Positions 10,296 through 19,595 of a DNA stretch of 64,000 nt are shown one piece after another. The notes under the pieces were generated by a model. That model was given only the letters and a program-made list of their open reading frames with translations. It had not been told where the DNA came from and did not search any database. The position numbers and the translations under genes are program-made. Numbering within the stretch: position 1 is the first letter of the stretch; every line of letters starts with the position of its first letter. Source of the stretch: Orbaceae bacterium lpD02 (GTDB lineage Bacteria > Pseudomonadota > Gammaproteobacteria > Enterobacterales > Orbaceae); assembly GCA_036251875.1 (NCBI GenBank), contig CP133960.1, positions 1,718,258 to 1,782,257 on the forward strand, given 5' to 3'.

Positions 10296-12089
10296 TTAAT
10301 TTTTTAATTCATATATACGACAGACTTGCCGATCATTTTCAATGCGCTTCACCCAACCATCCCGCTCTAAACGGTTAAATATAGGAATAATTTGCTTGCG
10401 CGATAATCCTGTTCTTTGTCTGGCATCGGCAACATTAAATATCTCATTTAAATGGCGATCAGACATAACCTCAACAACAATTTGCTCATAAGCTGTGCGG
10501 CTAAAAAATAGTTCATTTTCAGTCGGTACAATGAGATCTCGTTGTGTCAATCCGCGTAATAACTTACGGATACCAACAATTTGTGATTTACTCGCATCAA
10601 ATCCTTGTTTTGCAGATTGTTCGATTAATAAAAAAAGTTTTTGTAAATCAGTTGATAAGCAATTTTCTTTCATGCTGGCTAACGCTATTGCACCATCAAT
10701 CTTGATCCATAGTCCCTGCTTGCACATCTCATTAGCAACTACCTCGACTAATTCCAATCGGTAGCCAGTCAACCGAGCTAATTCATTGGACAATATTGCT
10801 TGTTTTGCTTGAGCTAGCAGCTGAGTACAAAGCCGGCTAAGCTCACCAACCACAGCAACCTTTATCCACCAATCACCTAAGCATGTTACATCATCCGGTT
10901 TAACTAAGTGATCTATCGGCTTAGTAAAACCATTTAGGGTTAATTCTAATATCGCTTTATCTGCTATTTTATTTCGGCTATAAAGCGGTATTTCGGGCAA
11001 GATACTAATTAGTTGTTGTCGTTGTATACGATCTAGCGCCTGACTCCAGATTAACCTCCCTGAACCAATAACATGGCTTCCCCCCTGTTGAATCAAGAGT
11101 AATGGTTGCCCCCAAAAAGCAGGGATCACATTATTTAACTGCAGCCGGGCTAGCTGCTTATCGGCGTAAACATAACACTTTGCTTGTGTATAAGTCGTTC
11201 CTAGCGCAACTTCAACTACACTCTGTTTTTTTAAAGCAATGCTGGTATTTAAATTAAGTTGTACAACCCATTCATCACTAATTTCAACGCTATTTGGGTC
11301 AAAAACGAGGCAACTTCCTCTTTGGATCAGATTTTTATTAACTTGCTTTAAACCAATTGCCGTTCGTGTGTGAGGCAATGCGGTATGCAGTGTCTGGTGA
11401 TAACTTTGCAAAGATCTAATTTTAACCAAGTGATTGCCTGGAAACAGGGTCAATTGTTGCTCGACTGATATTTCACCGCCACGCAGTGTTCCAGTAACAG
11501 TTGTGCCAATGCCATTAACCGAGAAAACGCGATCAACATAAAGATGCGCCGTTGAAACCAAAGATTCGTTATCCCTACTAAGCGTTTGAGTTTTTTTAAT
11601 GATCATCCGTTTAAGATCCTCGATACCTTGCCTTGTTTTAGTGCTAACCACCATAGTATCAGGCAGCAGATCCATTTCAGCCAAAAAGTGTTCTAGGGAT
11701 TGCTCTTCAACGGCTTGTAATTGCTTAACGTCAGCTAAATCGCCCTTCGTTATCACTAAAATGACTTGACGGATACCTAATGCCGCAATAACGTTTAAAT
11801 GCTCTGTCGATAACGGCGCCCATCCTTCATCGGCAGCGACAACAAATAACACTAAATCCAATCCCCAAATAGCACTAACCATATTACGAATAAATCGTTC
11901 GTGCCCTGGGACATCAATAATACCAATCTTATCATTATCAGCAGTAATAAAATATGCAAAGCCAAGATCGATAGTCATCGAGCGTTTTAGCTCTTCTGGC
12001 AAGTGAGAAGGATGAATACCGGTTAAAGCATTAATCAAGGATGATTTACCGTGATCAACATGTCCAGCCGTGCCAATAACCGCATTCAT
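10296..12089 (-). CDS. selB: Selenocysteine-specific elongation factor SelB
   Basis: GTPase that binds selenocysteyl-tRNA(Sec) and the SECIS hairpin and delivers the tRNA to UGA on the ribosome. The G motifs are AGHVDHGKS (about 8-16), KRSMTIDLGFAYF, IDVPGHERFIRNM and TKGD. Two beta-barrel domains follow, with RVFSVNGIGTTVTGTL as the domain 2 signature. The C-terminal third looks like a run of winged helices, ending in a block (ARQRTGLSRKQIIPIFNRLERDGWVKR) that would touch mRNA. At 597 residues it is near E. coli's 614, but only the GTPase core resembles E. coli SelB strongly. It starts 40 bases after selD. Its divergence goes together with the odd selC and SECIS. Confidence 0.94.
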   Translation of the reverse strand: MNAVIGTAGHVDHGKSSLINALTGIHPSHLPEELKRSMTIDLGFAYFITADNDKIGIIDVPGHERFIRNMVSAIWGLDLVLFVVAADEGWAPLSTEHLNVIAALGIRQVILVITKGDLADVKQLQAVEEQSLEHFLAEMDLLPDTMVVSTKTRQGIEDLKRMIIKKTQTLSRDNESLVSTAHLYVDRVFSVNGIGTTVTGTLRGGEISVEQQLTLFPGNHLVKIRSLQSYHQTLHTALPHTRTAIGLKQVNKNLIQRGSCLVFDPNSVEISDEWVVQLNLNTSIALKKQSVVEVALGTTYTQAKCYVYADKQLARLQLNNVIPAFWGQPLLLIQQGGSHVIGSGRLIWSQALDRIQRQQLISILPEIPLYSRNKIADKAILELTLNGFTKPIDHLVKPDDVTCLGDWWIKVAVVGELSRLCTQLLAQAKQAILSNELARLTGYRLELVEVVANEMCKQGLWIKIDGAIALASMKENCLSTDLQKLFLLIEQSAKQGFDASKSQIVGIRKLLRGLTQRDLIVPTENELFFSRTAYEQIVVEVMSDRHLNEIFNVADARQRTGLSRKQIIPIFNRLERDGWVKRIENDRQVCRIYELKN

Positions 12090-12129
12090 ACTATCCCCTT
12101 ATTAATATATTTTTATAATAATGCATTAA

Positions 12130-13176
12130 TTACTCAACAAAAACGGCACCTTGCGGTTCTGATTTACTCATCCGCCCAATAACATAACCTTCATGACCTT
12201 GTAGCGATTTAATAACGTCATTCACGGCAGATAATGCTGCTCCATCACAAGCGATTAATAAACCACCGGAAGTCTGAGGATCGGTTAATAAATTACGTTG
12301 CCAAATTTCTGCTGCGTTTACCTGTATTATTGACTTACCATAACTCTGCCAATTTCGATTTGATGCACCTGTCGCAATACCTTGCTTGGCAATATTTATT
12401 GCAGGCTCAAGAATCGGCAATTGCGCAAAATTAATCGTTGCTTGTAATTTAGCTCCTCGACACATTTCAAGTAGATGACCCGCTAAACCAAATCCGGTTA
12501 CATCCGTCATAGCATGAACACCGTTAATATTACAAAGCTCGCTACCAATCATATTTAATGTTGTAGTTAATTTAACCATTACGTCATAATCCGCATCGGT
12601 TAGTAAACCCTTTTTTAAAGCCGCAGATAGCATTCCGATCCCTAATGGCTTGGTTAACACCAACGTATCACCAATTTGGGCAGTCGCGTTACTCAACAAT
12701 TTTTTAGGATCGACAACACCAATCGCAACAAGCCCGTATACTGGCTCTAAAATATCAATTGAATGACCTCCAGCAATAGGGATCCCTGCTTTTTGACAAA
12801 TACTGGCCCCGCCAGCAAGAATTTGGCTAATTACCTCTATTGGAAGCTTATCTAATGGCATACCAACTATTGCTAACGCCATAATCGGCTTGCCGCCCAT
12901 TGCATAAATATCAGAAAGTGCATTGGTGGCCGCAATCTGACCAAAATCATATGGATCATCAACAATTGGGGTAAAAAAATCAGTCGTGGCAATGATAGCT
13001 TGTCGTTCATTAAGCTTATAAACAGCGGCATCATCAGCTGTATTGGAGCCAATTAGCAATTCATTGGGTAAAACGCCAGTAGGAATATTAGCGAGCAATT
13101 GTTGCAAAATTGCCGGTGAAATTTTACAACCGCAACCACCACCATGAGAAAATTGAGTTAATTTGATTTTTTGCAT
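12130..13176 (-). CDS. selD: Selenide, water dikinase (selenophosphate synthetase) SelD
   Basis: Makes selenophosphate, the selenium donor for SelA, from selenide and ATP. The N-terminal catalytic loop is SHGGGCGCK with cysteines 15 and 17, so this is the cysteine form with no in-frame UGA. Other family motifs are NTADDAAVYKL, the ATP and metal-binding TTDFFTPIVDDPYDFGQIAATNALSD, and TDVTGFGLAGHLLEM. At 348 residues it is full length. It leads a two-gene selD-selB unit on the - strand, facing away from the selA side. Selenophosphate could also be used for tRNA 2-selenouridine, but the enzyme for that is not in the window. Confidence 0.97.
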   Translation of the reverse strand: MQKIKLTQFSHGGGCGCKISPAILQQLLANIPTGVLPNELLIGSNTADDAAVYKLNERQAIIATTDFFTPIVDDPYDFGQIAATNALSDIYAMGGKPIMALAIVGMPLDKLPIEVISQILAGGASICQKAGIPIAGGHSIDILEPVYGLVAIGVVDPKKLLSNATAQIGDTLVLTKPLGIGMLSAALKKGLLTDADYDVMVKLTTTLNMIGSELCNINGVHAMTDVTGFGLAGHLLEMCRGAKLQATINFAQLPILEPAINIAKQGIATGASNRNWQSYGKSIIQVNAAEIWQRNLLTDPQTSGGLLIACDGAALSAVNDVIKSLQGHEGYVIGRMSKSEPQGAVFVE

Positions 13177-13476
13177 AGACTATCCTATTAAAAACTAATT
13201 AGTTGATAGAGCAAAACACCTGAAAAATATGATTATATTACAGATAAAACACGTAAAGCTAGTCATCAAATGGTCATGATAACTAAACTAGCTCGACAAG
13301 AATATTATTTATTGATTCGCTAAAACTGCGTTTTAATCAGTAATGGTTATATAATATCACAGCTAATAATATTATTAATAATAGCGAGCGTAGTTTGAGC
13401 CTTGACTTAATAATAAAATTTCAATGACTAAAATAGTGAAACCGTTACTACCGTAATGCGGTTTAAGGGCTAAATC
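13177..13476. other. Divergent promoter region between selD and the nickel ATPase gene
   Basis: AT-rich, no gene. It must carry the promoter of selD-selB (- strand) and of the + strand ATPase gene. TTGACT near 13403 is a possible -35 for the latter. A hairpin at 13439-13464 lies directly before the ribosome site and is listed separately. Confidence 0.5.
13439..13464 (+). promoter_or_regulatory. Hairpin in the leader of the nickel ATPase gene
   Basis: AAACCG and TTAC pair with GTAA and CGGTTT around the loop TACC, with a two-base bulge (TG) on the 3' side. It ends one base before the ribosome-site stretch AAGGG, ahead of the ATG at 13477. It could be an operator or an RNA element gating translation. 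It is not the GTATGA-type NikR site of E. coli. Confidence 0.35.
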
Positions 13477-14247
13477 ATGTTAACATTTGAAAATATAACA
13501 ATTGATATTGCACAATTTAAATGGTTAGGCGTTAAAACTTGGCACCCTTTATTAATCGACATTAGCATCAATGTTCAACCGGGTGAAATGGTGGCACTTG
13601 TCGGCAGTAGTGGTGAAGGAAAGAGTATTTTTTTACAAAACTCACTCGGATTATTACCAAATAACATGCGCTCAATGGGACATATCACAATTAATGGTCG
13701 AACAATCACTGACAAACAGAAAAGTCAACTTAGAGGCAATACCATTTGTTATGTTCCACAAGGCGTTAATGCGCTTAATCCCCTCTTGCGCATTGGCCCA
13801 CAACTAAAGCGCACCACAAAACTCAATGGCGTACAAAAATACTCTCATGACGTTTTACATATTTTGCAACAATTTGAATTACAACAAAGTATTGTTAATT
13901 GCTATCCCAGGCAATTATCTGGCGGCATGGCAAAGAGAGTTCTCGCATGTAATGCGGCATTAGCCGAAGCCCAGTATATTTTAGCTGATGAGATAACCGC
14001 GTGGCTTGACAATGTGCATGCTATGCAATTACTCACTTACTTAAAAAAATTATGTAAACAAGGTCGAGGCACTTTGTGGGTAACCCATGATCTTGCCATG
14101 GCGGCTAAGTTTGCCGATCGCATCGCGATTCTACATAATGGCAGACTTGAAGAGATCGTAACACCAAGCCAACTAAAATTCCGTCAAGCAAGTAAGTGGT
14201 CACTATGTTTGTGGGATGCACTACCCGAACACAAATTTATCAGCTAA
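13477..14247 (+). CDS. ABC transporter ATPase, Opp/Nik family (NikD/YntD-like)
   Basis: First of two ATPase subunits of a peptide/nickel-type importer. Walker A is VGSSGEGKS (about 42-50), the Q-loop PQGVNALNPLLRIG is typical of the Opp/Dpp/Nik group, the signature is LSGGMAKRVL and Walker B is YILADEITAWLD, then the H-loop THD. It lacks the C-terminal oligopeptide-transporter extension of DppD and is short (256 residues), like NikD. The substrate is probably nickel because the genes lie inside a [NiFe] hydrogenase island; sequence alone cannot exclude peptides. Its partner ATPase is convergent 9 bases away. The matching permeases and binding protein are at 40.6-43.9 kb. Confidence 0.8.
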   Translation: MLTFENITIDIAQFKWLGVKTWHPLLIDISINVQPGEMVALVGSSGEGKSIFLQNSLGLLPNNMRSMGHITINGRTITDKQKSQLRGNTICYVPQGVNALNPLLRIGPQLKRTTKLNGVQKYSHDVLHILQQFELQQSIVNCYPRQLSGGMAKRVLACNAALAEAQYILADEITAWLDNVHAMQLLTYLKKLCKQGRGTLWVTHDLAMAAKFADRIAILHNGRLEEIVTPSQLKFRQASKWSLCLWDALPEHKFIS

Positions 14248-14256
14248 TCTTCACGC

Positions 14257-14877
14257 CTAACATTGGTCATCAAAATAGATGATATTGGTGCAGACTTTTT
14301 GTAATAAGGATTCATTGTGACTAAAAATGAGCATTCCTAAAGGACGCTGATTTGATTCATCAATTAACATCTGCCAAATTTTGGCCTGAATATAAGCATC
14401 AAGTTGCGCGGTAGCCTCATCGATAATTAAAAATTTTGTCCGTGGATCCAGTGCGCGCAACAAAGCGATTCTAGCGAGCTCTCCGCCTGATAGTTCACTG
14501 GGTTTACGCGCTAGCCATGCTGGTTTAATAAACAATTTATTAAGCCAACCAGTATCAGGAGCCCAAGTGTCATATACGCTAGCTCGCATGGTACGGTAAG
14601 GATTAAAACTGCGTTCAGGATGCTGATTAACCAACTGGATGGGACAATAGCCTTTAGTTGATATCTGCTGACCATCCAATAATATTTTTCCAGAAGATAT
14701 TTTTTGCCACTGGGCAATAACTCGCCCTAATGTGCTTTTTCCATAACCGCTTGGCGCAAAGATCCCTAACCTATCGCCACTCTTTAAACAAAAAGAGAGA
14801 TTTTGCCATAAGATCTTCTCACCCTGCTTTATCGTCAGATTATCAACTTCAACTGTCGAGTTTATTAAGCTATTCAT
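14257..14877 (-). CDS. ABC transporter ATPase, Opp/Nik family (NikE/YntE-like)
   Basis: Second ATPase subunit of the probable nickel importer. It has Walker A APSGYGKST (about 40-48), the Q-loop LVNQHPERSFNPYRTM, signature LSGGELARIALLRAL, Walker B FLIIDEATAQLD and H-loop histidine FSHN. At 206 residues it is shorter than NikE (268 in E. coli), with no C-terminal extension. The - strand placement opposite its partner is unusual, because such ATPases are normally co-oriented in one operon. It lies immediately downstream of the fdhF terminator region but has its own start. Confidence 0.78.
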   Translation of the reverse strand: MNSLINSTVEVDNLTIKQGEKILWQNLSFCLKSGDRLGIFAPSGYGKSTLGRVIAQWQKISSGKILLDGQQISTKGYCPIQLVNQHPERSFNPYRTMRASVYDTWAPDTGWLNKLFIKPAWLARKPSELSGGELARIALLRALDPRTKFLIIDEATAQLDAYIQAKIWQMLIDESNQRPLGMLIFSHNESLLQKVCTNIIYFDDQC

Positions 14878-14911
14878 TTTTTATACCTACAAAATAACTA
14901 CTATCAATAAA

Positions 14912-14942
14912 AAAGCCAAGAAAGAGCATTTTTCTTGGCTTT
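14912..14942 (-). terminator. Rho-independent terminator of the hyf-fdhF block
   Basis: A perfect 12-bp stem (AAAGCCAAGAAA with TTTCTTGGCTTT) around a 7-base loop lies 21 bases after the fdhF stop. On the - strand it is followed by a T-run, so it ends the long hydrogenlyase transcript and insulates the nickel ATPase gene. A few T residues on the other side make it weakly bidirectional. Confidence 0.85.
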
Positions 14943-14963
14943 CTATTATATGTAAATCAATGC

Positions 14964-17150
14964 CTATTTGTATGACGAAAAGGTTGCCTTTTCAGTCTGC
15001 GCGCGGAGACGATGTTTTAATTGATGATATTCATCTAGCACATAAGCTTCAGCCCACTGCTGGTCAGCGATCGTTTCCAATTTAACTGGCACATATTTAT
15101 ACTCAGGCGTTTTTGTTATTGGGCTTAAGTTCTCCCCAACTAGCTCATTGCAAGCACCTACCCACCATTGATAAGTCATATATACCGCGCCTTTATTGGT
15201 ACGGTCACTTACATTCGCTCGTGATATGACTTTACCATGCCGAGAGGAGATCCAAACAAGCTCTTCATCCTTAATATTGAGATTTTTAGCATCCTGACTA
15301 TTAATTTGAATATAACCTGGTTCATCCGCTAACGTGGCTAAAGCCCGGCAATTGCCGGTCATAGAACGACACGAGTAGTGACCCACTTCACGAACAGTCG
15401 CAAGCACTAATGGGTAATCATTATCAATTTGCTCAACCGGCGGTGCCCAATCGCAAGTAAAGATTTGCCCTTTCCCATTTGGCGTATCAAACTTAACCCC
15501 ACCTTGTCCATCGCTATATAAATAACGAGACCCAGGTGAATCAAGGGTTGGGCAAGGCCATTGCACATAGCCTAAACCGCCATTCACATCCATTTTTTCA
15601 TATGTAGCACCATAGTACTTAGGACATAATCCCCGTAACTCATCCCATATTTCTTGGGTATTGTTATAGTGCATTGGGTAGCCTAAAGCCGTTGCAAGCA
15701 AGCTAATTATCTGCCAGTCAACTTTAACATCACCGACAGGCTCAACGGCTTTATAAAAGCGCTGAAACCCTCTATCTGCAGCCGAATAAACCCCTTCATG
15801 TTCACCCCACGTTGTTGCGGGCAAAATAACATCGGCAACAGAAGCGGTTTTAGTCATAAAAACATCTTGCACAATTAATAGATCAAGTTGACTAAATCCA
15901 TGTCTTACCGCCGATAAATCTGGCTCAGTCTGCAAAGGATCCTCACCCATGCAATAAAATGCTTTTACTGAACCTTGCTCAGCTTTCATCGCTACTTCAC
16001 TTAGATATACGCCAATCTTATCAGAAAGTTTTTCAACTCCCCATGCCTGTTCAAATTTAGCACGAACATCGGCATCGGCCACATTTTGATAACCAGGGAA
16101 TTGGTTTGGTAAAGCGCCCATATCACAAGCACCTTGAACATTGTTTTGACCACGCACCGGCGCAAGTCCCGTATTTGGTCGACCAATTTGCCCCGTTAAT
16201 AACGCTAAACTTGCCAGCGCACGAACGGTTTCAACGCCTTGATAAAACTGACAAACACCCATTCCCCAAAAGATCCCTGATGCAGGAGACATTGCATACA
16301 TTCTTGCTACTTCACGGACAACGTCGGGTTCAATTCCTGTTGTTGTCTGAGTTGACTCAGGTGGATACTGCATGATAATTTGTTTAAATGGCTCAAAACC
16401 ATCAGTATATTTATCAATAAAAGTCTGATTAATTAAATTTTCTTCAAGTAAAACATAAGCAATTGAATTTAAAAACGCAATATTACTACCATTTTTTAAT
16501 GGCACATAAATATCCGCAATCCTTGCGGTTTCAATTTTACGCGGATCACAAACGATAATCTTCGCACCATTCTCTTTAGCCCTTAGTACACGGCGTGCAA
16601 TAATAGGGTGAGAGGTTGCTGGATTCCAACCAAAAATAAAAATACATTTAGTATCATCAATCTCAACGATTGAGTTACTCATGGCACCGCCACCGACTGA
16701 AAGTTGCAGACCTGCAACAGAAGGGCCGTGTCAGACCCTTGCACAACAATCGATATTGTTAGTGCCAATCGCCGCCCTAGCAAATTTTTGCATTACATAA
16801 TTAGTTTCATTACCCGTACTACGAGAAGAGCCGGAGCACATAATGGCATCTGCGCCATATTGCTCTTTTATTGATTTTAGTTTTGCTACCGTGAAATTGA
16901 TGGCTTCATCCCAAGAAACGGCCTCGAGTTCGCCACCTTTCTCGCGACGGATCATTGGATTACGTAAACGAGGCGTCAAAATTTTTGTATCATTAATAAA
17001 ATCCCAGCCATATAAACCTTTTAAACATAACTCACCTTCGTTAGTTAGGCCGTTTGCACCTTCAGCACCGACAACCTTCCCATTATCAACGTGCAAATTA
17101 ATTTTACAACCTGAAGCACAATAAGGACAAACCTCTATCACTTTTTTCAT
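14964..17150 (-). CDS. fdhF: Formate dehydrogenase H, selenocysteine-containing (FdhF)
   Basis: Oxidises formate to CO2 and passes electrons to the Hyf hydrogenase. The reading frame is interrupted once, by TGA at 16731-16733. This codon lies in the context DCCARV-U-HGPSVAG, matching Sec140 of E. coli FdhF, and the frame continues unchanged to 14964, so it is readthrough and not decay. The N-terminal Fe4S4 motif is CPYCASGCKINL; molybdopterin-domain motifs such as GMGVCQFYQGVETVRAL and RSMTGNCRALATLADEP are intact. The total is 728 codons against 715 in E. coli. ATG 17150 is chosen for its AGGAG site and the MKKVIEVCPYC start; an upstream ATG at 17186 would add 12 unmatched residues. It is the last gene of the block, 123 bases after hydN. 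Confidence 0.97.
16703..16733 (-). promoter_or_regulatory. SECIS element and UGA(Sec) codon of fdhF
   Basis: The UGA is followed by a hairpin GTTGC-AGGTCT-GCAAC at 16718-16703. The apical AGGUCU carries the loop G and U known to be contacted by SelB in E. coli fdhF. In E. coli the stem has a bulged U (U17). Here the 3' side has GCAAC instead of GCACC, which pairs the extra U, so the stem is continuous. Loop and spacing are kept, so it should still act as a SECIS. Confidence 0.88.
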
Positions 17151-17273
17151 TATCAACTCCTCACTATTACGATTGTATACATTCAATAAAATAATTTATT
17201 TATTCAATTTTTACTCATTTAAGCTTATTGTTATATCAACGGCTTTTATTAATTATATGCCAGCAATTAACTA

Positions 17274-17813
17274 TTACAACGACGATGATTTAACGTGTCG
17301 AAAAATGCTTTCTAACTGACGTGTTTCTTGAATTTTTACCAATTCTTCAGGATCAACTAAAGATAGGGCATCGGTAGGACAAGCACGCACACATGCTGGT
17401 CCCTTTGAGTCGGTATAACAAATATCACATTTTATCGCTTGAGCTTTATAGCGTTTGCCTCTTACATGCCCTGCAACGATTAAATCTTGCGTTTTTAGTT
17501 TTACTTTCATCGCCCCAAATGGGCAGGCTAAAACACAGGTTTTGCAGCCGATGCATTTTTCCTGTAAAACCTCAATATGGTAATTTTGACGGATAATGGC
17601 GCCATTCGGACACGCTAGCATGCATGGTGCATCTTCACATTGGTGACACATAACCGGAACCGTAATATCACCCACCTCAATCACGCGAAGTCTGGCGTTA
17701 AAATAGGCACTTTCTAGCGTTTTAATTTCTTCACCATGCGCTAAAACACAGGCAATTTCACAGGTTTTACACCCAATGCATGCATCGGCATTTGCATTAA
17801 TAAACTTATTCAT
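17274..17813 (-). CDS. hydN: HydN-like iron-sulfur electron-transfer protein
   Basis: A 179-residue polyferredoxin with four Fe4S4 cysteine sets: CIGCKTCEIAC, CHQCEDAPCMLAC, CIGCKTCVLAC and a CDIC...CVRAC set. Size and order match E. coli HydN (175 residues), needed for FdhF activity, rather than the larger HycB/HyfA. It lies between hycI and fdhF, as hydN stands next to hypF in E. coli, and probably helps mature or wire FdhF. The true FdhF-to-hydrogenase link is the separate HyfA at the start of the block. No signal peptide, so cytoplasmic. Confidence 0.88.
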   Translation of the reverse strand: MNKFINANADACIGCKTCEIACVLAHGEEIKTLESAYFNARLRVIEVGDITVPVMCHQCEDAPCMLACPNGAIIRQNYHIEVLQEKCIGCKTCVLACPFGAMKVKLKTQDLIVAGHVRGKRYKAQAIKCDICYTDSKGPACVRACPTDALSLVDPEELVKIQETRQLESIFRHVKSSSL

Positions 17814-17893
17814 AATCTGTCCTTATTGCATTGGTTAGATTTAATCATTTGTATTCTTTGCTATATGCATAACAACATCACTTATCAATGACG

Positions 17894-18379
17894 CTAAGCT
17901 ATTTGACCATTATCACTTATTTGTAACCGTTCAAATGACGTCGTAATATTATTTTGCTGTAATGCTTGATATACCTTTTCAACTGCCTCAATAACCGCAT
18001 TAGTCATCGGGTAATAAAAACCAACAATATCCGGCTGAATACCGAGAAATAATATGCTTTCAATATCCGGTTTTAACTGTTCTACTAAAAAATTTAGCGG
18101 CATATTGTGGGTATTCATTAAGAACATCTCAGCAATCATATCCACATCAACAAATCTAATTTCACCAGGATTTAGCCCCATTTCGGTCGCATCAATAATA
18201 AGCAAAAGGTTGGGTTTGATTCGGCGAATAATATGAACAACATTTTCGGGTGAACTCCCGCCATCAATCACTTGCCAATTAGCAATTGAATTTTCAGTCA
18301 TTTTCTTCGCTAGTAAGGGGCCGGCACCATCGTCGCCCATCATACTGTTACCAACCGTAAACACCATTTGAGTTTGCAT
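17894..18379 (-). CDS. hycI: Hydrogenase maturation endopeptidase HycI
   Basis: Nickel-dependent check-and-cut protease that removes the C-terminal tail of the large hydrogenase subunit once nickel is in place. It is strongly like E. coli HycI: VGNSMMGDDGAGPLLA at the start, DATEMGLNPGEIR, MNTHNMPLNFL and FLGIQPDIVGFYYPMT. Metal ligands of the family (Asp in DDGAG, Asp in DATEMG, His in THNMPL) are present. It has 161 residues against 156. The substrate is HyfG, whose uncut tail is visible in this window. It lies 2 bases after hyfJ. Confidence 0.95.
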   Translation of the reverse strand: MQTQMVFTVGNSMMGDDGAGPLLAKKMTENSIANWQVIDGGSSPENVVHIIRRIKPNLLLIIDATEMGLNPGEIRFVDVDMIAEMFLMNTHNMPLNFLVEQLKPDIESILFLGIQPDIVGFYYPMTNAVIEAVEKVYQALQQNNITTSFERLQISDNGQIA

Positions 18380-18381
18380 AA

Positions 18382-18798
18382 CTAATCCTGCCCAATACGT
18401 TTAATCATTAAATACATAGCGGGTTCTTTGGTCATCGCCTCAAATAGCGAAAATAGCGTCTCGGTCCAAGTTCTAAATGGCTCCTCCATCGACTGACGTT
18501 TAGGTAAAAAAGCATTTGCTAATAAATTAACATGCGAAATATCCACTGTAATTTCACCAAATTTAAACAACCGATCAAGTTTTGCGTGTGCTTCACTCGA
18601 ATCATCAATATGATCGATCCACTGTTTATATTGCGTAGCAGGGCAGTTAATTACTGCTTGAAAGCAATCAATAACACCAACATGATGACCTATTGCTAAA
18701 GAGTAATACATCACTTGTTGGGCATGCTGGGGAATGTCATGTTCCTGCTCAACAAATTTACTATTTAACGCATAAAATAAAACCTGACTATTCATCAC
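18382..18798 (-). CDS. hyfJ: Formate hydrogenlyase maturation protein HyfJ/HycH
   Basis: A 138-residue protein of the HycH/HyfJ family, required for maturation or assembly of the formate hydrogenlyase large subunit; its biochemical role is not known. Recognisable tracts are [17 protein letters not shown] near the centre and [19 protein letters not shown] in the second half. It overlaps hyfI by four bases (ATGA type), which couples their translation, and hycI follows at once. Soluble, with no signal peptide. Confidence 0.85.
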   Translation of the reverse strand: MMNSQVLFYALNSKFVEQEHDIPQHAQQVMYYSLAIGHHVGVIDCFQAVINCPATQYKQWIDHIDDSSEAHAKLDRLFKFGEITVDISHVNLLANAFLPKRQSMEEPFRTWTETLFSLFEAMTKEPAMYLMIKRIGQD

Positions 18799-19592
18799 GC
18801 ATCACCTTTTAAAGCTTTAGCACACGTCTCTTTTAATGCAATGACTATTTCAGTTAAACGCGGATCATTTTCTTGCGACAACCACTGCTCAATTTGACTA
18901 TCAAACTCATGAGGAGAAGATGATGTTAATATTTGCATAACTTTATCGCTAATTTGCTTACCTTTGTAATAACCTGCCAAAATTCGTGCTTCACGCTCTA
19001 CCGTTACTCGAATAGATAAAGGAATATCAGCGTAAATTAATGAAGGCGCCATAGCTTGCGTTTGATCGCTGGTTTTACCATGTAATTTTTGCTCAAGCAA
19101 TCCAAGCGCCATGGCAAAACCATATATCGTTGCCGCAGGCGTTGGTGGGCAACCTGGAATATAGACATCGATAGGCACAATATTATCGCTACCGCCCCAT
19201 ACACAATAGAGATCATGAAAAATCCCCCCACCACAGCCACAAGCACCATAAGAGATACAAATTTTAGGGTCAGGTGCACTATGATAGGCTCGCAGAGCCG
19301 GCATCCTCATTGAACGCGTTACCGCACCAGTAAAGATTAAGATATCAGCATGCCTAGGAGATGGGACGACTTTTATGCCGAAACGCTCGGCGTCAAATAG
19401 TGGTGTTATCGCAGCAAATATTTCAATTTCGCAGCCATTGCAACCACCGCAATCAACGCGATAAACATAAGCTGAACGTTTAATTTTTTTTAATAAGGTC
19501 TCTTTCAATTTTTTAGTTTGTTCATCAACCGTTATCGGCTCTAACCGATGATGATCATAGCTTGAGTTTAATTGGCTGTTTTTCATATTCAT
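18795..19592 (-). CDS. hyfI: Hydrogenase-4 small subunit HyfI
   Basis: Electron-transfer small subunit of the [NiFe] hydrogenase, homologous to NuoB and HycG. The proximal Fe4S4 ligands are seen in [18 protein letters not shown] (about 43-60), in [13 protein letters not shown] and in [16 protein letters not shown]. At 265 residues it is slightly longer than E. coli HyfI (252) and has no twin-arginine signal, so the enzyme faces the cytoplasm as expected for a formate hydrogenlyase. It is followed in overlap by hyfJ and preceded by hyfH with 3 bases between. Confidence 0.95.
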   Translation of the reverse strand: MNMKNSQLNSSYDHHRLEPITVDEQTKKLKETLLKKIKRSAYVYRVDCGGCNGCEIEIFAAITPLFDAERFGIKVVPSPRHADILIFTGAVTRSMRMPALRAYHSAPDPKICISYGACGCGGGIFHDLYCVWGGSDNIVPIDVYIPGCPPTPAATIYGFAMALGLLEQKLHGKTSDQTQAMAPSLIYADIPLSIRVTVEREARILAGYYKGKQISDKVMQILTSSSPHEFDSQIEQWLSQENDPRLTEIVIALKETCAKALKGDA

Positions 19593-19595
19593 AGC

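Noticed and set aside
16682-17186. fdhF as two genes or a pseudogene
   Set aside because: The UGA sits at the known Sec position with a SECIS and an unbroken frame, and the Sec machinery is present.
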